From: Actinomucor elegans
Taxonomy: Eukaryota > Mucoromycota > Mucoromycetes > Mucorales > Mucoraceae
Assembly (NCBI GenBank): GCA_026027325.1
Contig: JAMSLZ010000006.1
Location: 1,736,001 to 1,800,000 of the forward strand
Reading direction: 5' to 3'
DNA length: 64,000 bases
The translations under genes were made by a program, and so were the position numbers. Below, in pieces: positions 11,566 to 23,065 of this stretch; within the stretch, counting starts at the first letter, position 1; every line of letters starts with the position of its first letter. The notes beneath the pieces were generated by a model that saw nothing but the letters and a program-made list of their open reading frames with translations, was not told the DNA's origin and did no database searches.

Positions 11566-12006
11566 ATGCTGTTCTGTCCTCACTGTGCAAATCTTCTGCT
11601 TATTGAAAATGACGGCGGACAGGCATTCTTTTGTCAGTCTTGTCCTTATGTTTACAGCATTCAAAGCAGGGTACGCATTACTTTATTATATCAGGAAAAA
11701 AAAATTAAGCGCTTTTTCTGACTCAAAACAAATAGCATACTGCAAGAAAACAATTAAAGAGAAAAGAAGTCGATGATGTCTTGGGTGGCGCTGACGCTTG
11801 GAAGAATGTTGATTCTACTGAAGGTAATTCCAGATTTTCCATGATACAAAACCATTACTAATTTTTTTCTTCCAGCGACTTGTCCCAAGTGTGAGCACGA
11901 ACGCGCTTATTTCATGCTTATTCAGATCCGTTCTGCAGACGAACCTTCTTCTATCTTTTACAAGTGCTGTAACGACGACTGTCAGCATCAATGGCGTGAA
12001 GGATAA
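11566..12006 (+). CDS. RPC11: RNA polymerase III subunit RPC11 (C11/POLR3K)
   Basis: Three exons: 11566-11670, 11736-11823 and 11876-12006, giving 107 residues (human POLR3K has 108). The N-terminal zinc ribbon is MLFCPHCANLLL then FCQSCPYVY. The linker carries the diagnostic KRKEVDDVLGGADAWKNVDS. The C-terminal TFIIS-like ribbon is CPKCEHERAYFM, then the catalytic QIRSADEPSS hairpin and CCNDDCQHQWREG. The acidic hairpin D-E supports RNA cleavage, termination and reinitiation by Pol III. Exon 2 begins at the AATAG acceptor, giving SRHTARKQLKRKEV, which joins the two conserved halves without a gap. The gene is convergent with the Tea1-like gene, with 218 nt between the stops. Confidence 0.95.
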
Positions 12007-12224
12007 AGCATATCATTGCTTTAAGAACCTTTCTCAACTACTACTTGTACCATAATCATCTCTTGCTTTACATATATATTCATTTGCAAAACTTTTAATA
12101 AACTTACTGTTATAACGTTTTTTTTTAATTATCGAAAACGAGGTAGCATTAGGTTGGATGAGAGGGTTGGTATGAGGGAGGGGGGGGGGGAGGACAAAAG
12201 AGTAATTAGATATAAATTATATGA

Positions 12225-13686
12225 TTAGTATGCTCTAGTAGGTGCAAATCCATTGTTAGTATTGTTCACAGAAGCGTTCTTTTGAAGCTGCTGTTGATTC
12301 ATAGCTTCTCTGAGCATACTGAGTTGTATTTCATAATCTTCTACATGAATCTTGGCTTCTGCTAAAGCATCCTCGCGTTCATTCAAGATAGTACGTAAAC
12401 GAGCAATATCATCCATGTTTTCAGCCAATTTCTGCTTTAGAGTAGCTGTTTCATTGCGCGCCTTCAAGTTGGCTGCTTCTAATTGAGAAGCCTTCAATTG
12501 AGCTTCTGTGACTTCTTGACTCTTGATGATCGGCTGAGACATCAACGCTTCACTAAGCTGTTGTGTCAAATTAGCGATTTTAACGGCATTTTCGCGTACT
12601 TGAACTTCCGCCTTGGTAGCTCTTGCATAGACCGACTCTAATTCTTCCAAAGCACGTTGATGCGCTTGCTGTGCTTCCTCAGCACGTGCTTGGGCTTCAC
12701 GGGCACGTTCCTCGGTAGCATGACGTGCAGTTTGATCATGTTGAGAACGCTTTTGTAACTGCTGTAATAACTTGCCGTTGGCTTCATTCTCGGTCAAGGC
12801 AGCTGCTAAGCGCTTTTCTAATTCATCACTACGGCTGATATCAAGCGTACCAAGATCATCTTGACGACGTGCCTTAAGAGCGAGGTATTTGGATTTGAAG
12901 TAAGCGGCTTCTTGTAAAGCAGCCGTACGCATACGATCTGCTTGGTTCACCTTTTCTGACATGGGCTGTGCTTGCTGCAAGATACTAGCACGTACACGAC
13001 GTAATTCAGACTTCATAGACACCAACTGTTCAAATAATTTGACCTTATCTTCAGCGAGATGATCAATATCCATCAGCAAGGCTTCATCTGCATCAGGACC
13101 TTCGTCAAATGAATCGCCCTTGTTGGAAGCACGGAGCTTACGGGCTAATGAGACTTCGGTACGCCACCAGCTTTCTTTCTTTTTCATTTCGCTTATAATG
13201 ACATCGCGGGCTTGGATCTCGCGTAAAAGGCTTTGGCGTTCTTCTGTTGCAGCTGCAGTAGCAGCTTGAACAGCAGCAGCTGTAGATGCTGTCAGATCTT
13301 GTGGCTGTGGCTGTGGCTGTTGCTTACGATGAGCATTCACTGGAGAAGAGGACCCGGCAGGTGAAGAAACACTAATTTGACGACTAGGAGAACGTTCAGG
13401 AATGGGTTCAGTATAGTTTTGAGATACTATTTGTTGTTGATGTTGTTGATATTGTTGCTGTTGAGGTGTAGGCGATGGTTGTTGTGGATTAGCAGGTGGT
13501 AAGCCATTGGCATAATCAGGATTAGGAACGGAATGATTACGAAGAGGCACTGTTTCTGATGATGAAGGAGATGGTGCAGCCATGTTATTTCTTTGGGTAT
13601 TACCTAATCCAACACCTTCACGAGGAGGTCTGGGAGGAGGTGCTGAGGATCCATTAGGAGAGGCTCTGAGTTGTTGCTGCTGCTGC

Positions 13687-13717
<31 letters not shown>

Positions 13718-15914
13718 GCTGTTGCTGTTGCTGTTGCTGCTGTTGTTGTTGTTGTTGCTGCTGTTGTTGCTGTTGCAGCATAGGGTCCATCATAAAATTC
13801 TGATCTTCTGTGGCAGTTAGGATACTAGGCTGCATGGGACTACTACGAGGTAACAAAAACTCATTTTCGATAGAAGAAGGTGATGTTGGTGACGCGTTGG
13901 GTTGATATTGACGGCGAATATCAGCAGCAATATTGGTATCGGCTTGAGGAAGAGGGGAAGTAGCGCGTGGACGGCGAAGAGCAGCCTCTGGAACAGTAGA
14001 GATATGTCTAGGAGGTCGAACAGGTGGCTAATTAAAGATGTGAGATATCTATAGGCAATCAAGAGCAATAATAGTACAATACCTGTGTAGGGCTTTGACC
14101 TTCTGGATAATAGGATCTGTGACGAGGAGAAGCAGGACTTGGACTACCACTACTACTAGTAGGTGAAGGTTGGATATCAGAGTAATTCATAGACGTGTCT
14201 AATTCTTTATGGCCGTTAACATTCATCACTGCGCCAACAAGTGAACGAGCTTGATGTTGCTGTACAGGTGAATTGGGTGGATTAGGTCTCTGTGGCTGCC
14301 TTTGATCCACAAAGGGTTTTTGACCTACTAGTTGTGGAGAATATTGGCCTGGATTTTGAGATTGCTGAAGAGGAGCCTGTCCTGGTGAGTGTTGTGAGTG
14401 TTGTGATTGATGATATGGTTGCTGATACTGATATTGTTGCGGCTGCGGTTGCGGCTGTTGTTGTTGTTGGTAATATTGCTGTTGGGACATACCATTCATT
14501 TCTTCAGTAGTATCGTAAGCTTGCTGTGGATGCAAAGACTCTACAGGCTGTGGTTGTTGTTGTGGGGTATCTGAAGGGTATTTGATCTTTGTACTATCCA
14601 AGATGAAAATGGCCGACGAATCATCCATTTTAGACATTTCATTGTCACCACCAAGAACAAAGAGACGTTCCTTTACAGCTGTCATGGTTAGTCCATGGCG
14701 TGGGGAAGGGGAAGGGCCCATATTTTGGAATCTAAACCAGCGTCGACCTTTAAAAAGTTGATTAATATCAATAAAACATAATATACATTAGTTCTTACTT
14801 TTAATTTTGTAAGCGCATAGGTCATTCAACTCGACTCCATTTTCACCTTTGCCACCAATGATATAGATCACATCCTCTGCCATGGCAGATGCACAGCTTT
14901 CACGAGCAGAAGGTGTAAATCCGTCAGCTTCGATTTTCAACCATAACCCAGTATTTAAATCAAAAGACCACATATCATTGAATAAGCGGTGTCCATCAGT
15001 ACCTCCGAAACTACAAGAAACAAAAAAGAGACAAAGGTTAGACCTCATTTAAGTTCGTGTTACCCAGCCACGAGGTAACTCCTAAATTTGCTTTTCTTTA
15101 CATGTAGAGCTTGTTCTCATAAATTGCAGAGATATGACCTGATCTAGGTTCTGGACATTCATTGTTATAGCTCAACTGTTCCCATCTTGGCGTATTATTG
15201 ACTGATGAAAATATTAATATCTTTAAAAAAAACTATAGTTGAATACCTTACATGTACTAGAATTGAATAGGAAGAGATCATTAAAATAATTTCCTTCGTT
15301 CTGTCCGCCCCAGATATACATGATTCCATCATGTCCAACTGCAGAATGTCCTGATCTTTCAGTAGGTTGAATTCCGTCCATTTGTATACGTTTCCATTGT
15401 TTGGAATCTATATTGATTTAATTAGTTTTTCGTTTGACATACTAAAGTTATACTAACGCAAGTTCAAATAGTAGAGTCCACCATCATAGTTTTCTTCTGG
15501 CGAATGCGGTTTACCACCAAAAACTACTTACTAATTAATGATCCTGTTATGCAATAATCCGTTTGTTCACTCACGCATAATATGTCCATTCATTGCTACA
15601 ATGGCAGGGGAGATTCTAGGGCTTGGCACATCGCCTGAAGCGTTTATACTACTGGCCGAGAGACTATCTATATAGACAATTCAGTGATCTGATCTCCAAA
15701 ATAAGGTACAATCTTTACTGGTATCAATATAAAACAGTTCTTTCTTGGTAGAGGATCGATGAGTACCACCATAAATAACGATTCCGTCTGAAGATACGAC
15801 TGCAGCAGCGTGTCCTGCTCTAGGTAAAGCGCTGTTGCTGCCACCTAATTTCCTCTGTGACCATGGATAAAGCGTCTTGTCATTATTCTTGGATAGCTTC
15901 GAGAATAAAGACAT
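12225..15914 (-). CDS. TEA1: Tea1-like kelch-repeat and coiled-coil cell-polarity protein
   Basis: Eight exons on the minus strand: 15914-15719, 15667-15575, 15523-15458, 15407-15258, 15201-15102, 15010-14799, 14747-14083 and 14027-12225, giving 1094 residues. Residues about 1-345 are kelch repeats, each with a GG pair and flanking aromatics (VIYGGTHRS, LFGGKPHS, MYIWGGQNE, YIFGGTDG, YIIGGKGE, LFVLGGDNE). Residues about 350-760 are Gln/Pro/Ser-rich and disordered, with a pure 35-Gln tract at about 579-613. Residues about 765-1065 are a long coiled coil (LEKRLAAALTENEANGKLL and similar). Kelch plus coiled coil is the architecture of fission-yeast Tea1/Tea3, which ride microtubule plus ends and mark growth sites at the tip. 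The tract length is likely polymorphic. Confidence 0.88.
13671..13775 (-). repeat. CAA/CAG repeat encoding 35 consecutive Gln
   Basis: 35 consecutive CAA/CAG codons lie inside the last exon of the Tea1-like gene (read as TTG/CTG on the + strand). The mixture of CAA and CAG blocks shows internal slippage. The antisense frame gives a spurious poly-Cys ORF. Confidence 0.95.
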
Positions 15915-16578
15915 TTTTGTCGGTCTGCAAAAAATGGTGATTTATCAAAAGTAGATGATGATGATGATGATGTTGATGAACAAAAGGAATGTACTTTAAA
16001 TTCTTGCTTTAATTATAAAAAAAGTTTTTCTCAAGAATGAGCAAAACTTGCAAAAGTGAGCAAGAACTAAGCAAAAAGGAAGTTTGCTTAATTAAAGGTG
16101 ACGGGTTGACAAAATAGTTATTTGAGTGACATTGCACAAAAAATATATAATATAAAATAGCACAATCCAGGATTAATCTTTTTATAAAGATCAAACAAGT
16201 CAGATTCATATCCTCGAGATATCTGCCTTCCATAGTATATGAGGAAATCAACCATAATGTTTCTTAATTAAGTATCATTTTTAAGTTATAGCGTTAAGTA
16301 ACACACTTTTTTTTTAATGTATTTCAATTAACCTAACTCTCGAATATCAGACGATCATTATATAAGCTATTCACGCTCGAAAAAACTACTGGAAATCCCC
16401 CCCTTTGTTGAAAATGACTTTTGATGACCATGGTATTCAAATTCAGATATGTTTCGGTACTACCGGCCAATTTCCTCTGCCCTGCGTTCCTACTTGTGAC
16501 TGTTAATCCTCCGTTTTTTAAATTCCAGATCTGGCAGCATTTTTTTCGTATTTCTCTACACTTTTACTTCAATCGATC
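15915..16578. other. divergent intergenic region between TEA1-like and LCP5 genes
   Basis: No gene is supported. A short (GAT)n run (about 15954-15974) lies just upstream of the Tea1-like start. Short ORFs on the minus strand (16009-16251) are not conserved-looking. The segment probably contains both promoters. Confidence 0.5.
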
Positions 16579-17863
16579 ATGGCCAAAGCTGCAACCATGG
16601 AGAAGCCTATTGAAAACGGCATCGAGACTCACATCGATGGTAACATCTCATATTCTTGAGTTTTAACGAGGATTCTAATAAAACCAATATAGAAACTGTC
16701 GAATTCACCAAACTTGTAAAGGATCTTAAAGCAAAGATCATTGAAATGAAAAAGCAATTGAAGCCACTCAAGCAAAAGTAAAGACAAATCGAAATATGTC
16801 AAGCAATAACTAAACATTCCTGTAGGATCGATGACAATCAAGTACACACGTCAAAGGGTGTTTCATTCCTTGAAGTCAAATACCAAGTCATGCTTCAATA
16901 CATTCTTCAACTCGCCTATTTCGTTCACCTCAAAATATCCGGCAAACAAGTTGAAAACAACCCTGTTATTGATTCCCTTGTCGAACTTCGTGTGATTCTC
17001 GATAAAATGAAGCCTATTGAAGCCAAGCTCAAATACCAAATCGATAAACTCGTGAGAGCTGCTGTGGTAGAAAACACCCAAAAAGAAGAAAAGAAAGAGG
17101 TCACTACATCGGAAGCTGTGGCTGCTGATCCTCTTGCATTTAAACCTAACCCCATGAACTTGCTCAACAAGGATAACGCTGACGAAGATGAAGATGAAGA
17201 TGAAGATACCAACACAAACGTATATAGACCTCCCAAGCTAGCACCCGTCAATTACGACGAAAATGCAGGCAGAAAGAGTGGAAAGAAGGAAAGAGATGAA
17301 GCACGTATGAAGGAGAAGGCATCACGATCTCGTTTGATGAAGGATTTGATGACTGAAATGTCTGAAACTCCTGAAGAAGTCGGTGTGTTTGGTGGCGTGA
17401 ATGAAGGTACTGGTTATGGTGATAGCGTTGATAATCTCATTGCAGAGAAGGACCGTTATGAAGAAGAAAACTATGTTCGTCTTACTGTCACTCGTAAGGA
17501 AAAGCAGAGAATGAACAAGAATAAGAAGATGAGATTCGAGAGTGAATTTGATGTGAGTAATTTTTGAAAGTTTTGAAGATATCAGCCATTGACTTTTTTT
17601 TTCGTCTATAGAACTTGAACGATTTCTCCAATTTGGTTGGCTTGGAAGACGTTGAACAGGCAGAAAACGAGCGTTATCGTAACGTACTTAATCGTAAAAA
17701 GCAAAATAACGAGATATATGAAGGTGGAAGTAAACGTGCGAGAGAGGATGATGAGAATGATGATAACTTCCATGGTTTATTTGAAGGCGGACAAAAAGGA
17801 AAAAAGAACAAATTTTCTGCCGCAAGAAAGAAGGGTGGTAGATCAAAGAAAAGAAGATCATAA
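16579..17863 (+). CDS. LCP5: U3 snoRNP / SSU processome protein LCP5 (neuroguidin family)
   Basis: Four exons: 16579-16639, 16693-16777, 16826-17552 and 17612-17863, giving 374 residues. Residues about 20-110 are a Sas10/Utp3/C1D-type helical domain (VKDLKAKIIEMKKQLKPL, GVSFLEVKYQVMLQYILQLA). An acidic linker follows (DEDEDEDEDTN), then the neuroguidin signature YRPPKLAPVNYDE, EEVGVFGG and KEKQRMNKNKKM. The C-terminus is a Lys/Arg-rich nuclear tail (GRSKKRRS). Lcp5/neuroguidin acts in 18S pre-rRNA processing within the small-subunit processome. The order and length agree with human NGDN (about 315) and yeast Lcp5 (357). Confidence 0.9.
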
Positions 17864-19294
17864 TAGTAGACTATTAACCTGTTTATATATACATTTCAAT
17901 TTAATATTAATTAAAAGCATCAACACACCATTTCATATATTATTTACAATGCATGATACACAGTCAGCTCCACTAAACTTTCACTAACGAAAGTTATAGA
18001 GCTAATAATTTTAAATGATCTTGGTATATTCTATTATAAACGTTTGAGGTATTTGAGGTATGCCAGAGTTTTACCGGAAGCAGTATTTTATTTTGAATAT
18101 AAGCTTCGTTTTACTCTGATACGACATTTGACTAAGCTCGGCTGAGGTTGCAAGTATTGAACAATTACACCAGACCAATTTTTAAAACCCAAGTAGTATA
18201 AATTTTTAATTAAATTTATCATAAATTCTTTAAGACAGAAGCCGATACACACAGTTTTGCGCCTTTTAAATTCAATATAAATGAGACGATTGAATACTCT
18301 TTCGAATGATATATGTATTATAAAGCAAATAGGTAGAAAATATATTGTATTGGACCGTAAAAACGCTATTTTGGCAACGTTTCCTATATATATATTTACG
18401 TGTAAGGATCGTTTTAGAAGTAGATGTCTCAGAAAGCGGTTTTTATTCTGTCTGTTTCCTGAGAATCAAGGTTGTACCTGGGCCTCAGTAATACTACAGA
18501 TCAGTTGGAAATTTTTACGTGCAAATATTGATACTATGGTTGTAAAAATTAAATGCAACAACTAAGACGTAATACTCTTCATAAAAACTATAGATAATTT
18601 AGTTCTCTTTTTAATGGTATATGATTTTGCTATTATGTATCTATGAAAATGTTTACTTCAGAGGATAAAACTGATATCGAAGCGGAATTATACAGTGTTT
18701 TACTATATTGCTTTAGAATCATCAACCTGAATATATCCAACAAGTGCATTTTGTTCTATTCATTTCCCAGAACTCAAGGCGTTATTGCTATTTGTTAATT
18801 GAATTACATAGGGTTGTAAATTTTTGTCGAGGTACCCATGGCAACGTATTTAATGGCCGCCAATCACTAAAATAACGCTGTTAAATTTCTTCATAACTGA
18901 TGGATTCTATCATAGCGAGAAGCGACTGGGGTTTTGGTGAAACTGCAGATCAAAAATGGTTCCTTTCTTTCTAAATAAAATGATCGACCATGTTCGATTC
19001 AACACAAATCTCGTGTATTGACCCATTAGGGCAATTGCAGATCTTGTTTTATTTTATTTTTTTAAAAAAAGTCGATAGTATATGATGAAAAAGCAAAAAG
19101 CGGAAGAGATGTACATTGAGGGGATTATAATGGGCAAGAAGAATAGAATGAGCCTGCTCATTTGTAAGGAATATTAGTCGGGAAGAAAAAAAAAGTTTAC
19201 ACTCTATAAAGAGCTTTTTACGTAGAGGAGAGCCTAAAGAAGGGGTATGAACGATTGCTGAAATAAAAAAGAGAAATAATAAGAAAAAGGATAG
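17864..19294. other. gene-free stretch with a repeat remnant
   Basis: I see no gene. A 94-codon + strand ORF at 18281-18565 has unbalanced composition and no family resemblance. A likely copy of the interspersed repeat (core CTCTGATACGACATTTGACT) lies near 18110-18160. The rest is AT-rich without recognisable structure. Confidence 0.45.
18090..18190 (+). repeat. partial copy of the interspersed ~150-nt repeat family
   Basis: TTTTACTCTGATACGACATT followed by TGACTAAGCTCGGCTGAGG matches the family core (CTGATGTGACATTTGACCGAGATC..GTCGAG) with substitutions. Flanking parts are too diverged to place the ends. Confidence 0.4.
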
Positions 19295-20551
19295 TTATGA
19301 GGATAGCATGCATCCATAGTCCTCACGCAAATTGTAAAAATGGAAAGAGCCAATGTAATGGAACTACATAAAAATTAGTTCAATGTCATAAATAAGCATT
19401 TGAATATACTTACAAAAATACCCAAACAAACAAAAATGTGCCAAATAGCATGACTTGTCATACCAGCAGCATCGAATTTACCAGGAAAGAACTTTTCAGG
19501 GAATCGTTTACCATAAACAGTGACGCCGCACACGTACATGAGTGCGCCAATTAAAGCAGGCTTTAAAAATATACCAGTTTCTACAGCGCCTTTGACCGTG
19601 GTTAAATGCAAAAGAGGAACTACGCTAGAAAATGCCATTGCAACAAAGAGCCCAATACGAAGAGGTCTGTAGCGCTTGGTATCAAAAAACTTGAAAAATG
19701 GCAAGATAACGCCAATACTGCCAATCAGACAGCTAAATATTATATACCGTGTCTTTGGGATAGGTTCACAGTAGAATCCAAAGTGAACAATGATGGAAAT
19801 AGAGGCTGTAATCAAAAACGTGATGCCGATATAATCCAAGGTAGCAGTAAAGCTTTTCACGTGGTGTGCCGAATGACAGATGAAAGTGTGGTAAATGGAA
19901 GAGCATAGCAAACATGTCAAAGATGCCATACAAAAGGCTGTAAACATGGCTAAATCCTGAAATGAAGCATCAGGGAATTTACGCTAAAAAAAATTAAAGT
20001 TTAGTTAGTTTGTCTGGGGACCCTATTTTGATATTGCTTACATAGAAAACATTGACAGAAAGATACGAAAAGAAAAAGAAACCCAATAAATGACTCCAGA
20101 TGTTCATGGTCTCATTGTGTAATTTAAATAGTGATTTTAAACAATCTTTGGTGCTACGATAGAAACGATAGCCAGAAAGCACATACTGGTTCTCCTGTCG
20201 ATCCTTGGGCAATTCTTCAATAAGCAATAAGCGCTTTGAACCGAGCATTAGGGCCTTGGCTGTTTCCCAAGTTTCGTGGATCTGGCCATCCATATAGTCG
20301 ATAAAGGATGATTCATCATATTCCTCTTTGAGCTTATTGTTGACTGTAGCCAGGATTTGAGCTGCCAAAGACGATCCCTGCACTACAGATGTCGAAAAAG
20401 AACGTCCACGAGTGTAAGGCTTCGTTAATCCCTCTTTTGTTGAGCTGGCAGAAATGACATGGGACTGAGAGTATCTTCTCAAATGAAGGTTGGATTGATC
20501 TGACAGTAAATCATGGCCTAAAAGAGGTTCTGATATTTCTGGAGGTGCCAT
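19295..20551 (-). CDS. PAQR / haemolysin III family seven-TM protein (adiponectin receptor-like, yeast Izh type)
   Basis: Three exons on the minus strand: 20551-20042, 19983-19414 and 19363-19295, giving 382 residues. The short last exon (FHYIGSFHFYNLREDYGC) restores the conserved PAQR C-terminus; reading on without it gives an unrelated tail. The N-terminal 120 residues are cytosolic and Ser-rich, followed by seven hydrophobic segments. The PAQR metal-site residues are present: SSIYHTF with His at about 202, TLDYIGI with Asp at about 220, and SHAIWH with His at about 348 and 352, matching the zinc-binding S-x3-H, D and H-x3-H set. Fungal members (Izh) affect zinc and sterol homeostasis and may act as ceramidases. 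The gene is divergent from the Spg1-like gene, 373 nt apart. Confidence 0.9.
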
Positions 20552-20924
20552 CGTAAAAAGTAATGAAGATAGGCTCTTCAGATAATCAATCTAGTCGAAG
20601 CGGAAGAAAGAAAAAAAGAAAAAAGAAACAAAAGAGAGCTGTTTAAATATCAAGGAACCTGTTGAATTAAAGGATCCCCCAAAGGGTGTTGGTCTTTATC
20701 CAATCGGATATGGACGCAGAACTGCTAAGGTACCCTTTCATCAAATCAACGCTTTCAACAGTCACGTCCAGGGTCAGTCATTGATTGGATCACACAATTT
20801 CAGACACAAATTCATTGTGCCGTAAAACAATGGGTTATTCTATACATTGATTGTTTGCTATTATTAAAAATCTATCAAGGACAGTGGTCTATCTTTCCAT
20901 CTTCCTTTCTTTCTTTTGTTTTTC
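20552..20924. promoter_or_regulatory. divergent promoter region of the PAQR and SPG1 genes
   Basis: These 373 nt separate two head-to-head start codons. A pyrimidine-rich run, CTTTCCATCTTCCTTTCTTT (about 20892-20911), immediately precedes the SPG1 start, and purine-rich (pyrimidine on the other strand) AAGAAAAAAGAAAC (about 20600-20630) precedes the PAQR start. I cannot assign specific factor sites. Confidence 0.4.
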
Positions 20925-21856
20925 ATGGCTTCCCACAATCCTACTTTTACTACTACAACATCTATGACTTCCTCACCACAAAATGGAGATAATTCGTCTC
21001 CGAATGCTAGGTAACCATACTATTGATCTGTGAGTAACACTGTAGTAACATACCACAAAGCGTTATATTGAAGATGGGTATTATTGGAGACGCACAGATT
21101 GGAAAGACGAGCTTGATGATTAAATACGCTGAAGGAGGGTTCGATTCAGAGTATACGCAAACATTAGGTATATAATATATATACTAATACACGCGATCTC
21201 AACTAACACGAGCTAGGTGTGAATTTTATGGAAAAGACAATTCTGATTCGACAAACTGAAATCACGTTTAGTATATGGGACTTGGGCGGTAAAAACAATT
21301 CATTTCATCTTCAGGCTGTGCAACTTTGGAATAACATCATACCATAGGACAAAAGGAATTTGCAAGTATGCTACCTCTCGTGTGTAGTGATGCAGTAGCT
21401 ATACTCTTTACATTTGATTTATCAAGAAAATCTACCTTGAACAGCTTAAGAGAATGGTATAGACAAGCAAGAGGATTAAACAAGGCAAGATAATCAAAAT
21501 AAACGCGCATATATGTTTAGTCTATACTAATTCATTATCTTTAGAGCGCAATTCCGTTATTAGTAGGCACAAAATACGACGAATTTGTTAATTTATCTTA
21601 TGAGGATCAAGATGAAATCACGCGACAGGTAATAAGAAGATATAATGTTCATATCATGCAACTAAACTCATATAATAAAAAGGCACGGAAATACGCCAGA
21701 GTAATGAAAGCACCACTAGTCTTTTGTTCAACTGCAGAGTCTATCAACGTACAAAAAATCTATAAAATAGTATTAGCCAAAGTATTCGACTTGAATTGCA
21801 CATTGCCTGAAATCTCTGAAATCGGTGGGCCAATTATTGAATACAAACATTGTTAG
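20925..21856 (+). CDS. SPG1: Spg1/Tem1-type small GTPase of the septation / mitotic-exit network
   Basis: Six exons: 20925-21010, 21061-21167, 21217-21288, 21348-21484, 21545-21628 and 21683-21856, giving 219 residues. G-motifs: P-loop GDAQIGKTS (about 38-46), G3 WDLGGQ, G4 GTKYD and G5 CSTAES. The G3 Gly-Gly (not Ala-Gly), the VNFMEKTI switch I and the absence of a C-terminal prenylation Cys motif are typical of Spg1/Tem1. Intron 4 uses a GC donor (AAG|GCAAGA), because the only in-frame join to [14 protein letters not shown] starts there. Spg1/Tem1 acts at the spindle pole body to trigger cytokinesis signalling. Confidence 0.93.
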
Positions 21857-23065
21857 ATCCTTATTTGTGTTTTGTCAGTTTTGCCGTCATGATTTACTAG
21901 AGTAAACACTACTTTAATAAAAGAAATATGCCAGTGTTTTTTTTTTTTTTTCATCGTTATACACAAAGAAAACGTGTTGGATAGTTGGACTAGTGGGATT
22001 ATCGTGATATAAGGCGCCATCGTATTTTTGATCCGTTCTAGCATCAATCTATTTTGGCGTATAACTCCAAAAAATTAGTTCGTCTAAAAGAGTATACCTC
22101 GTTTTATACTCTTCCTCAGAACCATTGATTTATCCCGGTCTGTTATGAAGCTACTATAGACGCAATTGCAACAAACATCTCCTGTTCTCAACATATATCA
22201 ATCTCTAGCGCCTGCGTATACTGTTATAAAGTAGTAAAAGCTATATCATTGTAGATAGAGAAGCTTGACTCATACTCTGGCCGAGAACCACTGTTTTATT
22301 TTGATTCACTGAGATGCTACTACAGATGCGCATCCTGCACCTCATATTGACGTTTCACACTCCGGTATACAGTCTATATCCATCCATAGCGCTTGCTTGT
22401 ATTGATATACATTTATAATTATTGCATCACTAGAAAAAAACAAGTTTCTTGTTATAATTTTTCCGAGAATGGTTGACTTGTCTCGCTTTGATGTGATATT
22501 ACTGTAGACATAATTATTACGTGCATTATGCATCTCATATTGATGTTACATGCTCCGGTTTCAAACCTGTATGTATATCCAGCACCTGATTGATTAGCTA
22601 CCATTTTATAAAATATAATTAATTGCAAATAGAACACAGATTGAGATCTGTTTTCCAACAATCATGTGTATATCTGTTCAATAATGGCATAAATGGAGCA
22701 TAATCTGCCGCTCGAATCATGTTAAAGTACAGACCCTCCCAATGAAGCTAAAGTGATGAATCTTTATAACAAAACTCAGAAGAGTGATCCGCTCTTCCCT
22801 GCCTCTGCACCACTTCTTTGAGACTAAAAAAAAAGCTTTACCAAAACTTTCAGCTACCAAAACACTTTGTATAAATCCTAAATGGACTTTGTAAAGCTTT
22901 ATTTTATTTTTTGAATTCTTCCGATTACTACTACAAGTTTTCAAACGTTTATTTAAATTAATATTACATAAAAGCGGGTTTGCCCTATATTACTATCTTT
23001 GTTTCTTGTAATGATTTACATTGCGAGACCAGCCGCATTTTTTTTTTATTCAAAAAAAAAAATTA
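21857..23065. other. intergenic region with tandem diverged repeats
   Basis: I see no gene. It contains three diverged tandem units at about 22050-22640 (listed separately) and AT-rich DNA. A run of 13 T lies at about 21937-21950. Confidence 0.5.
22050..22640. repeat. three diverged tandem units of about 180-200 nt
   Basis: Units start near 22050, 22259 and 22438. Shared blocks in order: CCGAGAA(C/T) near the start of units 2 and 3, then TTTGAT, CTACT(A/G)(T/C)AGAC or CTACTACAGATG, CTCATATTGA(C/T)GTT, C(A/T)CTCCGGT, TATAT(C/A)CA..GC(G/A)C(C/T)TG, and finally TTTATAA.AT with ATTGCA. The match is clearest between units 2 and 3. It is not the same family as the 38-55 kb repeats. Confidence 0.5.

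Noticed and set aside
13582..13803. 73-codon + strand ORF dominated by poly-Cys
   Set aside because: It is the antisense reading of the poly-Gln tract in the Tea1-like gene.
18281..18565. 94-codon + strand ORF
   Set aside because: No family resemblance, AT-driven composition, no splice partners or promoter-like pyrimidine tract.
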